The translations under genes were made by a program, and so were the position numbers. From HdN1 sp052035295 (GTDB lineage Bacteria; Pseudomonadota; Gammaproteobacteria; Pseudomonadales; Ketobacteraceae): a DNA stretch of 64,000 nt. Location: contig JBPOHS010000032.1 of NCBI GenBank assembly GCA_052035295.1, forward strand, positions 3,048 to 67,047, given 5' to 3'. Below are positions 35,050 through 44,066 of the stretch, one piece after another. Each line of letters starts with the position of its first letter. Position 1 is the first letter of the stretch. A model generated the notes under the pieces. That model was given only the letters and a program-made list of their open reading frames with translations. It was not told where the DNA came from and made no database searches.

Positions 35050-37989
35050 TTGGCAGGCGAATTGGCAGGTCATTCAGTATTGAGCAAAGTACACGGGTAT
35101 TCACGTATCGGGGGCAAACGACATGCGCATGGCGCGTGGGCGCCTCTTGTTGTGTTTTTTTGCCTGTGGTTTCAAGCCCCTGCAATTGCTGCCGACGTCT
35201 GGGTCAAAAATGGAATCGCAGACCTGCGCCACCAGGATCTGTCCTCCCGAACCATCGAGTTGAGCGGAGACTGGCTGTTTTACTGGAATCGTGTGTTGAC
35301 GTCGCCGGATCTGGCGGATCCGGCTATTGCTCCCGATTCCGTGATGCCCGTTCCTGGCTTCTGGAATTCGCCTTTCGTCAACGCCTTTCCAACGCAAGGG
35401 GTCGCTACCTACCGCGTGACCTTGTTGCTTCCCAAGACTCGCCCTGAGCAATTGGGTTTCAAGATCAATGCCATCAATTACGCCTACCGTTTTTACGTGG
35501 ATGACCGTCTTGTCGGACAGGGTGGCCGGTTCCCGGAGGATCCTGCCGGCTTTGATGCCTCTTCCAGACCCGCCTTGCTGAGTTTCACGCCTGCCGGGGA
35601 ACGCGTCGAAGTGCTGGTGCAGGTGGGCAATGACAATCTGATCCAGCCCGGACTGTGGGCACCGGTTCATTTCGGCAGCATGGATCGCTTGGTCGACCTG
35701 CGACTGCGCCAGATGAGTGTTGAGTTGGTGATTTTCGGCGGCATGCTGGTGATGGCCATCTACCACGTCGGTCTGGTTTTTACCCGCAAGCGTTCCCGTG
35801 AAATTCTTTATTTCGCAATGCTGACCTTCAGCGTCGCACTGATCACGGTGTCTTCTGGCGAGTTCTTTATTTTTCAGGTATTTCCGCAAGCGGACTGGAC
35901 CGATGGTTATCGGCTGTTCCATGTGGGATGGTACAGCGGCGTATGTTGGCTCTATCTGTTCGTGGCCACCATGTATCCGGATTGTTCGCGAGGCTGGATG
36001 CGAGCGACTGCGGCCGCTATTGCCACAGTGAGCATTGCGGCGCTATTCGTGTTGGCGCCCGAGAGTTATCTGAAATTGCAGGATTTTTACAATGTTTACA
36101 CCGTGCTGGTGGCCTTGCTGGTCTGGCGGGTGTTATTCATGGCGGTGCGTCGCAAACATGAAGGGGCATTGATGTTCTTTGCCGGCTTCACCATTTTTGC
36201 CTATGGCATCATCAGCGACATTTCTCATGCTTATGGAGTGGCAGATAACACGTTTCTCGTGCCAGTGTGCTTTGTCATTTTCCTGACCGTGCAGGCTCTC
36301 GTTCTTGCCCGGCAATATGCGCGAACTTTCCAGCATGTCGAAGACCTGCAGGAGGAATTGCAGAAAAAAGCCCATGAGCTGGAAGCCCGCGTCAAATTCC
36401 GCACCTCTGAACTCGAAGCCGCCACCTCGTTGGCCAAGCGAGCCTCGCGCGCCAAATCGGATTTTCTGGCGACCATGAGTCACGAGATTCGTACGCCCAT
36501 GAACGGCATGATCGGCATGCTCGAGCTGTTGCGCGACGCGCCCTTGCCGGCTGCCGAAAAACATTATTTGCGAACCCTGGATTTTTCAACGCGTGCCCTG
36601 AACGGCATCATCAATGACATCCTGGATTTTTCCAAGATTGAAGCTGGCCAGTTGCAAATCGAGGAGCAGGATTTTTCCCTCCAGGAATTGATCGAGGAAT
36701 GTGCATCGATGTTCGGTGCGCGTAGCGTCGAGCTGGGAACGACTTTCAATATTTCGGTGTTGCCTGCGTTGCCGGAACGCATCGTGTCGGATCCTACCCG
36801 CGTGCGCCAGATATTGCTCAATTTGCTGAGTAATGCTTTCAAATTCACCACCCGGGGCGAGGTCAGTCTGTGCGTGAGCGTGTCCGGCGAAAACGGCGCC
36901 GGGGTAATCAAGTTTGAAGTGACGGACACAGGCATAGGCATCGCCGAAGACAAACAGCAAGTCATCTTCCGTTCCTTTGAACAGCTGGATGCCGGTACGA
37001 CACGGCGTTATGGGGGCACCGGGTTGGGGCTGGCTATCTCGAAGAAGCTGGTGGAAATGTTGGGGGGTGACATCGGTTTCCACAGCGAACCAGGGCGGGG
37101 ATCGAGCTTCTGGTTCACCATCCGCGCCAAGGTGGCAGCGCCGCCGCAGTCCTATTTATGGCTGAGGGAACAGCGCGACCGCTTGCGGGTCATCATTGCC
37201 GACAGTCACCCGTTCCGCGCCGCGGCATTGATCCAGCAGTATCTGGCCCTCAATATTCCCGTTACCCACTGTGCCCGCAAGATTTCACTGGAAAGGGCCC
37301 TGCAGAAGGAGGCTGAGCGCCATGTCATCGTGATCGATGACGAGTTCGACGGTGATGGGCTGGCGTGGTTATCCTGGCGTCGTGCCCAGCTTCCACTCAA
37401 TACCTTGATCATTGCGACGGTAGGATTTGGCCAGAGCATGCGTCTGCACGCAGATGCCAGCCTGCACCAGATCCAGCTGATTGAAAAACCCTACGTGCCC
37501 AGTAAAACAGTGGATATGGTCATGCAGTGGTTGGAGTCGCCCTTGAAGCAGGCAACAAAAGCGGTACCTGCCAAGCTGATAGGGAGCCAGATGTTGCGGC
37601 CCCTGCGAATTGCGGTGGCGGAAGACAACCCGGTCAATCGCAAAGTGATCGAAGGCTTGCTCAAGAAAATCGGCCAGCGTGATGTGGCCTTTTTCGAGAA
37701 TGGCAAGGAACTGATCACGCATGTGGAAGACGGCAAACACAACTTCGACCTGGTGCTCATGGATATCGACATGCCGGTCATGGACGGTTACGAGGCCACG
37801 GTGAAGCTCCGGGAAATGGAACGTCATGGGCAAATCACCTCACCCATCATTATCGGGGTCAGTGCCAAGGTGCTTGACGAGCATGAGCAGTTGGCCCGTC
37901 AGCTTGGTATGAACGACTACCTCCGCAAGCCGGTTCGGCTCGATGAAATCATCTCTGCGCTGGAACGCCAGCAGGCACTTTGCGCCTGA
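35050..37989 (+). CDS. Hybrid histidine kinase with 7TMR-DISM sensor
   Basis: Signalling protein of up to 979 residues. Order: signal segment (about 28-48), a periplasmic 7TMR-DISM beta-sandwich (about 50-195), seven transmembrane helices (about 215-420), a coiled coil, HisKA with phospho-His near 478 (MSHEIRTPMNG), ATPase (NLLSNAFKF, DTGIGIA, GTGLGLAISKK), a diverged receiver (about 710-835) and a C-terminal receiver with Asp near 903 (LVLMDIDMPVMDGYEA). No ATG lies in frame before the signal segment, so a TTG (35050, 35062 or 35080) or GTG start is needed. Similar proteins sense carbohydrates or act in biofilm control. Confidence 0.85.
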   Translation: MAGELAGHSVLSKVHGYSRIGGKRHAHGAWAPLVVFFCLWFQAPAIAADVWVKNGIADLRHQDLSSRTIELSGDWLFYWNRVLTSPDLADPAIAPDSVMPVPGFWNSPFVNAFPTQGVATYRVTLLLPKTRPEQLGFKINAINYAYRFYVDDRLVGQGGRFPEDPAGFDASSRPALLSFTPAGERVEVLVQVGNDNLIQPGLWAPVHFGSMDRLVDLRLRQMSVELVIFGGMLVMAIYHVGLVFTRKRSREILYFAMLTFSVALITVSSGEFFIFQVFPQADWTDGYRLFHVGWYSGVCWLYLFVATMYPDCSRGWMRATAAAIATVSIAALFVLAPESYLKLQDFYNVYTVLVALLVWRVLFMAVRRKHEGALMFFAGFTIFAYGIISDISHAYGVADNTFLVPVCFVIFLTVQALVLARQYARTFQHVEDLQEELQKKAHELEARVKFRTSELEAATSLAKRASRAKSDFLATMSHEIRTPMNGMIGMLELLRDAPLPAAEKHYLRTLDFSTRALNGIINDILDFSKIEAGQLQIEEQDFSLQELIEECASMFGARSVELGTTFNISVLPALPERIVSDPTRVRQILLNLLSNAFKFTTRGEVSLCVSVSGENGAGVIKFEVTDTGIGIAEDKQQVIFRSFEQLDAGTTRRYGGTGLGLAISKKLVEMLGGDIGFHSEPGRGSSFWFTIRAKVAAPPQSYLWLREQRDRLRVIIADSHPFRAAALIQQYLALNIPVTHCARKISLERALQKEAERHVIVIDDEFDGDGLAWLSWRRAQLPLNTLIIATVGFGQSMRLHADASLHQIQLIEKPYVPSKTVDMVMQWLESPLKQATKAVPAKLIGSQMLRPLRIAVAEDNPVNRKVIEGLLKKIGQRDVAFFENGKELITHVEDGKHNFDLVLMDIDMPVMDGYEATVKLREMERHGQITSPIIIGVSAKVLDEHEQLARQLGMNDYLRKPVRLDEIISALERQQALCA

Positions 37990-38013
37990 TCCAATAAAAA
38001 TTTGTCAGGCCCG

Positions 38014-38041
38014 GAAACTTTCTGTCATGGCCTGCGTCTGA
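38014..38041 (+). promoter_or_regulatory. Sigma-E-type promoter of the small RNA
   Basis: GAAACTT (38014-38020), 16 bases, then TCTGA (38037-38041): one base off the GAACTT-N16-TCTGA envelope-stress consensus. It would start transcription near 38048, just before the hairpin-rich small RNA. Confidence 0.6.
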
Positions 38042-38047
38042 TTAAGT

Positions 38048-38180
38048 GCAAGCAAGCAGAACTTTCATGGCAAGTGATCCCCAAACCGCCGAAAACTCCT
38101 AGTCGGCGAGCTCCTCCGGCTTTTCCCCAAGAGCCGGAAATATTGCCGGTAGCTTACCCCAAGGCTACCGGCTTTTTTTT
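38048..38180 (+). ncRNA. ersA: Candidate ErsA/Spot 42-like small RNA
   Basis: Between the kinase stop and engB lies a non-coding stretch with three successive hairpins: CGCCGA/TCGGCG (38087-38108), TCCGGCT/AGCCGGA (38115-38138) and GCCGGTAGC/GCTACCGGC (38145-38172), the last followed by eight T, an intrinsic terminator. The second and third loops are almost identical (TTTCCCCAAG and TTACCCCAAG), and a further CCCCAA is unpaired at 38079-38084. Spot 42 in enterobacteria and the sigma-22-dependent ErsA of Pseudomonas sit just upstream of engB after polA, and ErsA is about the same length as the roughly 133 bases here (from memory). C-rich loops suit pairing with Shine-Dalgarno regions. Confidence 0.7.
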
Positions 38181-38187
38181 GTGCGTT

Positions 38188-38853
38188 TCATCCCTCAAAC
38201 GGCGCGTTATCCCCGGTGTCACGGGCAAGGTCTGTGCTCGCGTCTGCCATTCCCAGCCACCGCGCCAACGTCAATTGCACGTCCTCAACGCCCAGGCTCT
38301 TGGGTGCCGAAAACAGTTGTACGCTGACCCCCGGGTATTGTTTGATCGCCCGTCTTACCTCGGCGAGGCTCTTGGCGCTCTGGTTGCGGGTGAGCTTGTC
38401 CGCCTTGGTCAGCAGAATGTGCAGCGGGAAATCATAGGCGGCAGCCCACTCCAGCATCATCTGGTCGAATTCCTTGAGCGGATGGCGTACATCCATGATC
38501 AGGACGACGCCGACCAGACTTTCGCGCTTTTCGAGGTATTCGGTCAGATGCTTTTGCCAGTCGATCTTGAGCGCATCCGGCACTTCGGCGTAGCCGTAAC
38601 CCGGCAGATCGACCAATCTGGCCTCCGGGCTGACGCTGAAAAAGTTGAGCAGCTGGGTGCGACCAGGGGTCTTGCTGGTGCGAGCCAGCTTGCCTTGTTG
38701 GGTGATGCGATTGATGGCACTCGACTTGCCGGCATTGGAACGGCCAGCGAAGGCCACCTCGCGACCGGTGTCCGGCGGGCATTGAACCAGCTTTGCTGCA
38801 CTGGTCAGAAAAGCGGCATGGCGAAAAAGGCGATCGAGTTCGCGGGCGTCCAT
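38188..38853 (-). CDS. engB: Ribosome biogenesis GTPase EngB (YihA/YsxC)
   Basis: GTPase of 221 residues needed for large ribosomal subunit assembly. G motifs: GRSNAGKSS, the T of KTPGRTQ, DLPGYGYA and TKADK. It lies on the opposite strand to the small RNA and kinase; its stop is eight bases from the small RNA terminator. A long plus-strand open frame here is a shadow. Confidence 0.95.
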   Translation of the reverse strand: MDARELDRLFRHAAFLTSAAKLVQCPPDTGREVAFAGRSNAGKSSAINRITQQGKLARTSKTPGRTQLLNFFSVSPEARLVDLPGYGYAEVPDALKIDWQKHLTEYLEKRESLVGVVLIMDVRHPLKEFDQMMLEWAAAYDFPLHILLTKADKLTRNQSAKSLAEVRRAIKQYPGVSVQLFSAPKSLGVEDVQLTLARWLGMADASTDLARDTGDNAPFEG

Positions 38854-39034
38854 GGGTTACTCACAAAACAGGCGGGAAGGAGGGGCATTTTTGCGACTCC
38901 ACCCGGATCTGTAAAGCACTCACTGTTTCGATGTCCTGACAATGGTATCGCTGAGTAGCGGGAAGACCCACGGCAGAGCATATTCGGCGAGCGCCTTTTT
39001 GCAATTCCCGCTAACGCGGCAGGGTCTATTGGTA

Positions 39035-39040
39035 TATAAT
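39035..39040 (+). promoter_or_regulatory. Consensus -10 box before cytochrome c5
   Basis: A perfect TATAAT stands 89 bases before the cytochrome c5 start in an AT-rich patch of the engB-cytochrome intergenic region. No good -35 box is at the usual spacing. Confidence 0.4.
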
Positions 39041-39128
39041 AATTGGCGTTTTTGCTTGCGAGAGAGGCTTTCGCTCCTTGTGGAGTGTGGGCGCTAAGGC
39101 ATTCACGGTGTCGTCGAAGGGGATGGTT

Positions 39129-39428
39129 ATGAAAAGTTTGTGGGTTGCTTCCGGACTGGCGTTTTTGGCTCTGACTTCTAGCGTGCAAGCGGCCGAACCG
39201 CCTGCCAAATACAACATGTACTGCATTGCTTGCCACGGCACAGGCGCAGCTGGCGCTCCAAAAGTTGGTGATGCCGCAGCCTGGGCTCCCCGTATCGGTG
39301 TAGGCGCTGACGCATTGGTGGCCAGCGCCAAGGCTGGCAAGAACGCCATGCCGCCCAAAGGCCTCTGCAACGACTGTACTGATGCCGAGTTCAAGGAAAT
39401 CATTCAGTTCATGTCTGGCGCCAAATAA
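39129..39428 (+). CDS. Cytochrome c5
   Basis: Periplasmic monohaem electron carrier of 99 residues with a signal peptide ending near residue 21 (VQAAE), a CIACH haem site and the Met ligand in NAMPPKG. It precedes cytochrome c4 and dsbA as in pseudomonads. aaggggat precedes ATG 39129. Confidence 0.9.
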   Translation: MKSLWVASGLAFLALTSSVQAAEPPAKYNMYCIACHGTGAAGAPKVGDAAAWAPRIGVGADALVASAKAGKNAMPPKGLCNDCTDAEFKEIIQFMSGAK

Positions 39429-39495
39429 GCGGCCCCCTGAATTGTCCCGAATCGCACAACAGGATTGACGAACTGTAACAGGATTGAAAAATACG

Positions 39496-40143
39496 ATGAA
39501 GCTGATGAACAAAGCCGCTTCCCTCCTGCTGGTGGGTGCCATGGGCTTGGGTGTTTCTTCTGTGACCAATGCCGCGGGTGATGTGGCTGCCGGTCAGACC
39601 AAAGCTGCTGTGTGTGGCGCCTGCCATGGTGCTGACGGCAACAGCATGGTGTCCATGTTTCCCAAGCTGGCAGGTCAGGGGGAGCGTTACCTGAGCAAAC
39701 AGATCAAGGACATCAAGTCGGGTGCCCGTGCAGTGCCGCAGATGGCTGGCATCACTGACAACCTGAGCGACCAGGACATCGCTGATCTGGCTGCCTACTT
39801 TGCGGCCCAGAAGGTTCAGGTCGGCGCGGCCAAGAAAGAGATGGTCGAGCTGGGTGAAAAACTCTTCCGTGCGGGCAAGCCGGAGGTGGGAATCCCTGCC
39901 TGTACGGCTTGTCACGGTGCCAATGGCCTCGGTATGCCTGAAGCAGGCTTCCCGTTGTTGAGTGGCCAGCATGCTGATTATGTGGAAGCCCAGCTCAAGG
40001 CCTTCCGCGCAGCCGGTCGTGGTGACGAAACAGGTACCAAGCGTACCAATGATGGTGAGACCATGATGATGCGCACGACGGCAGCACGTCTGTCCGATGG
40101 TGATATCAAGGCGCTCTCCAGTTACATCAACGGCCTCCACTGA
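39496..40143 (+). CDS. Cytochrome c4 (dihaem)
   Basis: Periplasmic dihaem cytochrome of 215 residues with a signal peptide and two CxxCH sites, CGACH and CTACH, one per cytochrome domain, as in c4 proteins that donate electrons to terminal oxidases. It lies 67 bases after cytochrome c5 and is followed by a strong terminator, so the two form a unit. Confidence 0.93.
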   Translation: MKLMNKAASLLLVGAMGLGVSSVTNAAGDVAAGQTKAAVCGACHGADGNSMVSMFPKLAGQGERYLSKQIKDIKSGARAVPQMAGITDNLSDQDIADLAAYFAAQKVQVGAAKKEMVELGEKLFRAGKPEVGIPACTACHGANGLGMPEAGFPLLSGQHADYVEAQLKAFRAAGRGDETGTKRTNDGETMMMRTTAARLSDGDIKALSSYINGLH

Positions 40144-40151
40144 GGTCTGTC

Positions 40152-40191
40152 GGTACAAAAAAGGCAGCTTGTAGCTGCCTTTTTTTGTACC
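40152..40191 (+). terminator. Intrinsic terminator after cytochrome c4
   Basis: The inverted repeat GGTACAAAAAAGGCAGCT ... AGCTGCCTTTTTTTGTACC, with a TGT loop, has a GC core and a T-tract on the plus strand. It could work in both directions. Confidence 0.9.
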
Positions 40192-40317
40192 GTAAATTTG
40201 CCAACGTCCATAATAATGCCAATTTCGGGCTGCCCAGGAATTTATCTGCGACCCGTCGCTCTAATGCCTGCGCAGGCCCACGCCTGATTTTCTGAACCTT
40301 TTTTTGGGGAGAATAAT

Positions 40318-40956
40318 GTGAAAAACCTGGTACGTGTAGCGACCCTGTTCATGATGATGTGTTTGTCAGTGGTGGCCTGGTCAGAAGACCTGTTCAAAGC
40401 CGGCGTGGATTACAAGGTGCTTGAGCAACCAGGGGCGACCGATGATCCGGGCAAAGTGGAAGTGCGGGAGTTTTTCTGGTTTGGCTGCCCCCATTGCTTT
40501 GCCCTGGAAAGCACCCTCGAAGAATGGCGCAAGCACATGCCGGCCGGTGCCGCTTTTGTACGTACTCCACCGGCCTTGAACGACGCCTGGACGCCACATT
40601 CGCATGCCTTTTATGTCGCCGAGTTAATGGGCAAGGGTGATGAAGTGACGTCCGCGATGTTTGACGCCCTGCATGTGAAGAAGCAGTCGATTCGCTCCGA
40701 AGATGAGCTGGCGGCCTTCTTTACCCGGTTTGGCATGACTGAAGATGAGTTTCGTGAGAAATATAATTCCTTCGCGGTTCGCACCAAGGTGCGCGCAGCG
40801 AAGAACCTGGCCATGGGCTATCAGCTGCACGGTGTTCCGGGGCTGGTGATCAATGGCAAGTACTTCGTTGATCTTGCCCTGGCCAAGACCAATCCCCGCA
40901 TGATGGAGATCGTCAACTTCCTGATAGCGAAGGAACAATCCGCAAAGGCAGGCTGA
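40318..40956 (+). CDS. dsbA: Thiol:disulfide interchange protein DsbA
   Basis: Periplasmic oxidant of protein thiols, 212 residues, with a signal peptide (to about residue 20), active site GCPHCF in a thioredoxin fold and the cis-Pro in HGVPGLVING. The start is GTG with ggggaga upstream; the overlapping ATG at 40316 reads into a stop. Confidence 0.95.
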   Translation: MKNLVRVATLFMMMCLSVVAWSEDLFKAGVDYKVLEQPGATDDPGKVEVREFFWFGCPHCFALESTLEEWRKHMPAGAAFVRTPPALNDAWTPHSHAFYVAELMGKGDEVTSAMFDALHVKKQSIRSEDELAAFFTRFGMTEDEFREKYNSFAVRTKVRAAKNLAMGYQLHGVPGLVINGKYFVDLALAKTNPRMMEIVNFLIAKEQSAKAG

Positions 40957-40969
40957 TCCCGGCCGCTGA

Positions 40970-41070
40970 CATTGTCTTTGCGAGCCTGTTTGCATCCTTG
41001 TCATGACGACAGGCGTACAATGCTCGGCTTGGTGCAGTGGACTGGCGACGGCTACACTGCAAAGACAATG
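40970..41070. repeat. Long-range inverted repeat between dsbA and EEP gene
   Basis: CATTGTCTTTGC (40970-40981) is repeated exactly in reverse complement at 41059-41070. Inside it a second dyad, GCCTGT/ACAGGC, encloses the palindrome GTCATGAC. The 177-base gap contains no gene. It may be a structured leader, a small RNA or a tiny mobile-element remnant. Confidence 0.45.
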
Positions 41071-41133
41071 GTGCTATGCAATGTGCGCGGGCGAACTGCG
41101 TGAGCAGGCTGGCCCGCTACGCAGGATCTATGC

Positions 41134-42003
41134 ATGTCCTACGGTATTCGTGAGCAATTTCCCGGTGGTGCGAGCGCCTCCTTGCCGCAGGCTGGCAGCG
41201 CCGTAGTGGGTGCTGCGCCGGTCGGCGATGCCCTTGCACCGGTCAGCCTGCGCCTATTGAGTTACAACATTCATGCGGCGCTCGGTACCAGTTCGTTCCA
41301 TCACTATGTCACCAAGAGCTGGCGTCATGTCATCCCGGATGGTCGTGGAGTGCAGCGTCTCGAGCGAATTGGCCGCATTCTGGCAAGCTACGATCTGGTC
41401 GCCTTGCAGGAGGTGGATGGCGGCAGCATACGCAGCGGTTTCATCAACCAGGTGCGCTATTTTGCCGAGGTGGGTGGGTTCGATTACTGGTATCAGCAGC
41501 TGAATCGGGACTTCGGCCGTTTCGGGCAATACAGCAACGGCATTCTTTCGCGCTTCGTTCCCTATGAGATCGAGGATCACAAATTGCCTGGACTCAAGGG
41601 CCGCGGCGCTATCGTGGCTCGTTACGGCGATCCATCCTCGCCATTGGTGGTGGTGTGCATCCATCTCGCCCTCAGCGAGCGGGCACGGTTCCGTCAGCTC
41701 GATTATCTGCGTGACCTGATTCATCATCATGAGCATGTTGTTGTGATGGGTGATCTCAATTGTTCTGCCGAACAGATTGTCGATACCCCCCTTCGTGACA
41801 CGCATCTGGTGCAAGTCAACGGTTCTCACCACACGTATCCCAGCTGGCGACCCCAGCGCAATATCGACCACATCCTGGTCAGTCCCAGCCTCAAGATCAA
41901 TCACGTCGAAGTGCTCGACATCACCCTCTCGGATCATCGTCCCATTGCCATGGAAATCCAGCTTCCGCACGGTATGGTAGACAGCTTGCGCGAATCCGCC
42001 TGA
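41134..42003 (+). CDS. Endonuclease/exonuclease/phosphatase family protein
   Basis: EEP-fold metal-dependent phosphodiesterase of 289 residues. Motifs: LLSYNIHAAL (metal Asn), LVALQEVDGG (metal Glu), VVMGDLNCSAE (Asp and Asn), IDHILVS and SDHRPIAM (catalytic Asp-His). No signal peptide, so cytoplasmic. The substrate may be nucleic acid or a phospholipid; unknown. It follows dsbA as in pseudomonads and precedes the diguanylate cyclase. Confidence 0.85.
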   Translation: MSYGIREQFPGGASASLPQAGSAVVGAAPVGDALAPVSLRLLSYNIHAALGTSSFHHYVTKSWRHVIPDGRGVQRLERIGRILASYDLVALQEVDGGSIRSGFINQVRYFAEVGGFDYWYQQLNRDFGRFGQYSNGILSRFVPYEIEDHKLPGLKGRGAIVARYGDPSSPLVVVCIHLALSERARFRQLDYLRDLIHHHEHVVVMGDLNCSAEQIVDTPLRDTHLVQVNGSHHTYPSWRPQRNIDHILVSPSLKINHVEVLDITLSDHRPIAMEIQLPHGMVDSLRESA

Positions 42004-42034
42004 CGACTGGTCCTTGGGGGGCGTGAGGGGCGTC

Positions 42035-42058
42035 TATACTGGTTGAACACGTTCAACC
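42035..42058 (+). promoter_or_regulatory. -10 box with adjacent palindromic operator before the GGDEF gene
   Basis: TATACT (42035-42040, in a CTATACT context) is directly followed by a perfect 8-bp inverted repeat GGTTGAAC-AC-GTTCAACC (42041-42058), 20 bases before the cyclase ATG. A repressor bound there would cover the transcription start. Confidence 0.5.
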
Positions 42059-42077
42059 CTGACGCCCGAACGCATTT

Positions 42078-43946
42078 ATGGCCACAGCTGACAACGACTG
42101 GAAAAGCAAATACCTCGACGCCCTCGATGATATCGAGAAGGCCCAGCAGCTTGAAAAAAAGCGGCTGGAGGTGCTGCGCAAGGGCGTGGTGCGGGTCAGC
42201 GTGGCCGCCGATGGACAGGACGAGACCCTGGATGCCGACCTGGCTGATTTGCGGGCGGCGATGCGCAGTCAGCGTGAGGTGCTCGAAATCGAGCCGCTCA
42301 TCTTCAAGCTTGAACAAACCGTAAAATCCTTGGACAACCGGCGCAAGCAGGAATCCGACGGCATCGACAAGCTGCTGGAAACGCAGATCGAACGTTACCT
42401 TGAGTTGCCGCTTTCACGTGCCGGTAAAAAACAGGTCAAGCAATTCCGCAAGGAATACGCCGCGCTGCTCGCCGTGAAGGGGGGGCAGGCGCAACTTTGG
42501 CAGGGATTTGCGGGCATCACCGACAGCATCATTGCTCACTATCAGGAACAACTTGCGCAAGCGGGTGGCGATGCGCCCAAAGGCTTGCTGCAGCGCTTGT
42601 TCGGACAAAAAACGACCGACGCCCAGGTAGCCGGACCGGCGATGACGTCCGACGTTGACGCAGACGATGATGATGATGCTGATCCGCCGCCAACCCCGCC
42701 AGACGCGGCCAATGCAGAACCTGCCGGGACATTTGCCGAGGTGGTTCCGGGCGAGAACCTGACGAGGCCCGAGGCGGTCTCGTCACCAGAGGAAGACGCC
42801 AGTCCCGAGGCGCAGCTTACGCGTGAAATGAATCTCGCTGAAGGGCCGGATGCGTTGGGGATTCCGCAGGAACAACGCGAGGAAATCAAATCGCGGATTC
42901 GCAGCATCCTGCAACAGTTGTTGGCGCAGATCGACATTCCCGCTGATTTGACGCCGCGCAAAGAGCGCCTGCTCACTCGCGTCGGCAGTGATTACCCCTG
43001 GGAAGAACTGCCGGATATTCTGGCGGAAACCAGTCAACTGGTCGCATCCATCCGGGCGGTGAGTCAGAAGGAGTTCGAGGCCTTTCTGCTCAACCTGCAT
43101 CATCGTCTGCGCGATATCCAGGATTTTCTGCTGACGGCACGCCGGGGTGAAGAAGACTCGCTCCGCCATCAGGAAAAACTGGATTCCGACGTGCGGGGCG
43201 AACTCAGCAATTTCCGCGATGCCGTGCACGATGACAAAGGTCTGCCCGAAATCCGGCAGGATATCGAATCGATGATGGCGCGCATTCTGGGCGCCCTGGA
43301 TGATTTCCGTTATCAGGAAACGGCGCGGCGCGAAGGCGTGTTCGAGCAGATGCAGGCCATGATGGAGCGGATGCAGACCATGGAGCAGGAAGCAGCGGAT
43401 CTGCGCCAATCGCTGGAAAGTCAGCGAGAAAAGGCCATGCACGACGCCCTCACCGGGCTGCCCAATCGTCAGGCCTATGACGAGCAAATGGTGCGGGAAT
43501 ATTCGCGCTGGCGGCGCCATGGGCACCCGTTGTCGGTGGCTGTGGTCGATGTCGACTTTTTCAAGCGCGTCAACGATACCCTCGGGCATTTGCGTGGTGA
43601 CAAGGTTTTGCGGCTGGTGGGGCGTGAAGTGCAGAAGCGGATTCGCAGCGAGGACTTCGTGGCGCGCTACGGTGGCGAGGAATTTGTGGTGGTGATGCCA
43701 GACACGGATGAAGCGTCCGCCGTTAAAGCACTGGATAAAGTACGTCAGTTTGTGTCGGAGTGTCCGTTCAATTTCAATAACGAACGCGTGGTGATAACGG
43801 TGTCGGTGGGGGTGGCGGCCTTTGCGCCGGGCGATATGCCGGAAAGCGTGTTCGAACGCGCGGATCAGGCGCTTTACCGGGCCAAACACAGTGGCCGGAA
43901 TCGTGTGGTGTGCGCCTCCATGACGGAACCACCCGAGGCGTCATGA
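42078..43946 (+). CDS. Diguanylate cyclase (GGDEF) with coiled-coil N-terminus
   Basis: Makes cyclic di-GMP. The 622-residue protein has a long, charged, largely helical N-terminus with an acidic Pro-rich linker (about 190-250), a second helical block (about 270-450) and a GGDEF domain (about 455-615). The active motif is GGEEF near residue 532, with an inhibitory I-site RSED five residues before it, so product feedback is expected. There is no transmembrane segment. The N-terminus suggests oligomerisation as the control step. Confidence 0.9.
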   Translation: MATADNDWKSKYLDALDDIEKAQQLEKKRLEVLRKGVVRVSVAADGQDETLDADLADLRAAMRSQREVLEIEPLIFKLEQTVKSLDNRRKQESDGIDKLLETQIERYLELPLSRAGKKQVKQFRKEYAALLAVKGGQAQLWQGFAGITDSIIAHYQEQLAQAGGDAPKGLLQRLFGQKTTDAQVAGPAMTSDVDADDDDDADPPPTPPDAANAEPAGTFAEVVPGENLTRPEAVSSPEEDASPEAQLTREMNLAEGPDALGIPQEQREEIKSRIRSILQQLLAQIDIPADLTPRKERLLTRVGSDYPWEELPDILAETSQLVASIRAVSQKEFEAFLLNLHHRLRDIQDFLLTARRGEEDSLRHQEKLDSDVRGELSNFRDAVHDDKGLPEIRQDIESMMARILGALDDFRYQETARREGVFEQMQAMMERMQTMEQEAADLRQSLESQREKAMHDALTGLPNRQAYDEQMVREYSRWRRHGHPLSVAVVDVDFFKRVNDTLGHLRGDKVLRLVGREVQKRIRSEDFVARYGGEEFVVVMPDTDEASAVKALDKVRQFVSECPFNFNNERVVITVSVGVAAFAPGDMPESVFERADQALYRAKHSGRNRVVCASMTEPPEAS

Positions 43947-44066
43947 CTCTTCTCTCGTGCGCCTCCGGCGTTAACGAGGGAACCTTTGTCCACAAATATT
44001 GTCTGTTGTATTCGGATTTCATTCCCCATAAGCTCTTCTCTGAATTTACTTTGCAGGGTGTTTTTC

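Noticed and set aside
38002..38958. 318-residue plus-strand open frame
   Set aside because: It is antisense to engB, whose G motifs are intact, and it overlaps the small RNA.
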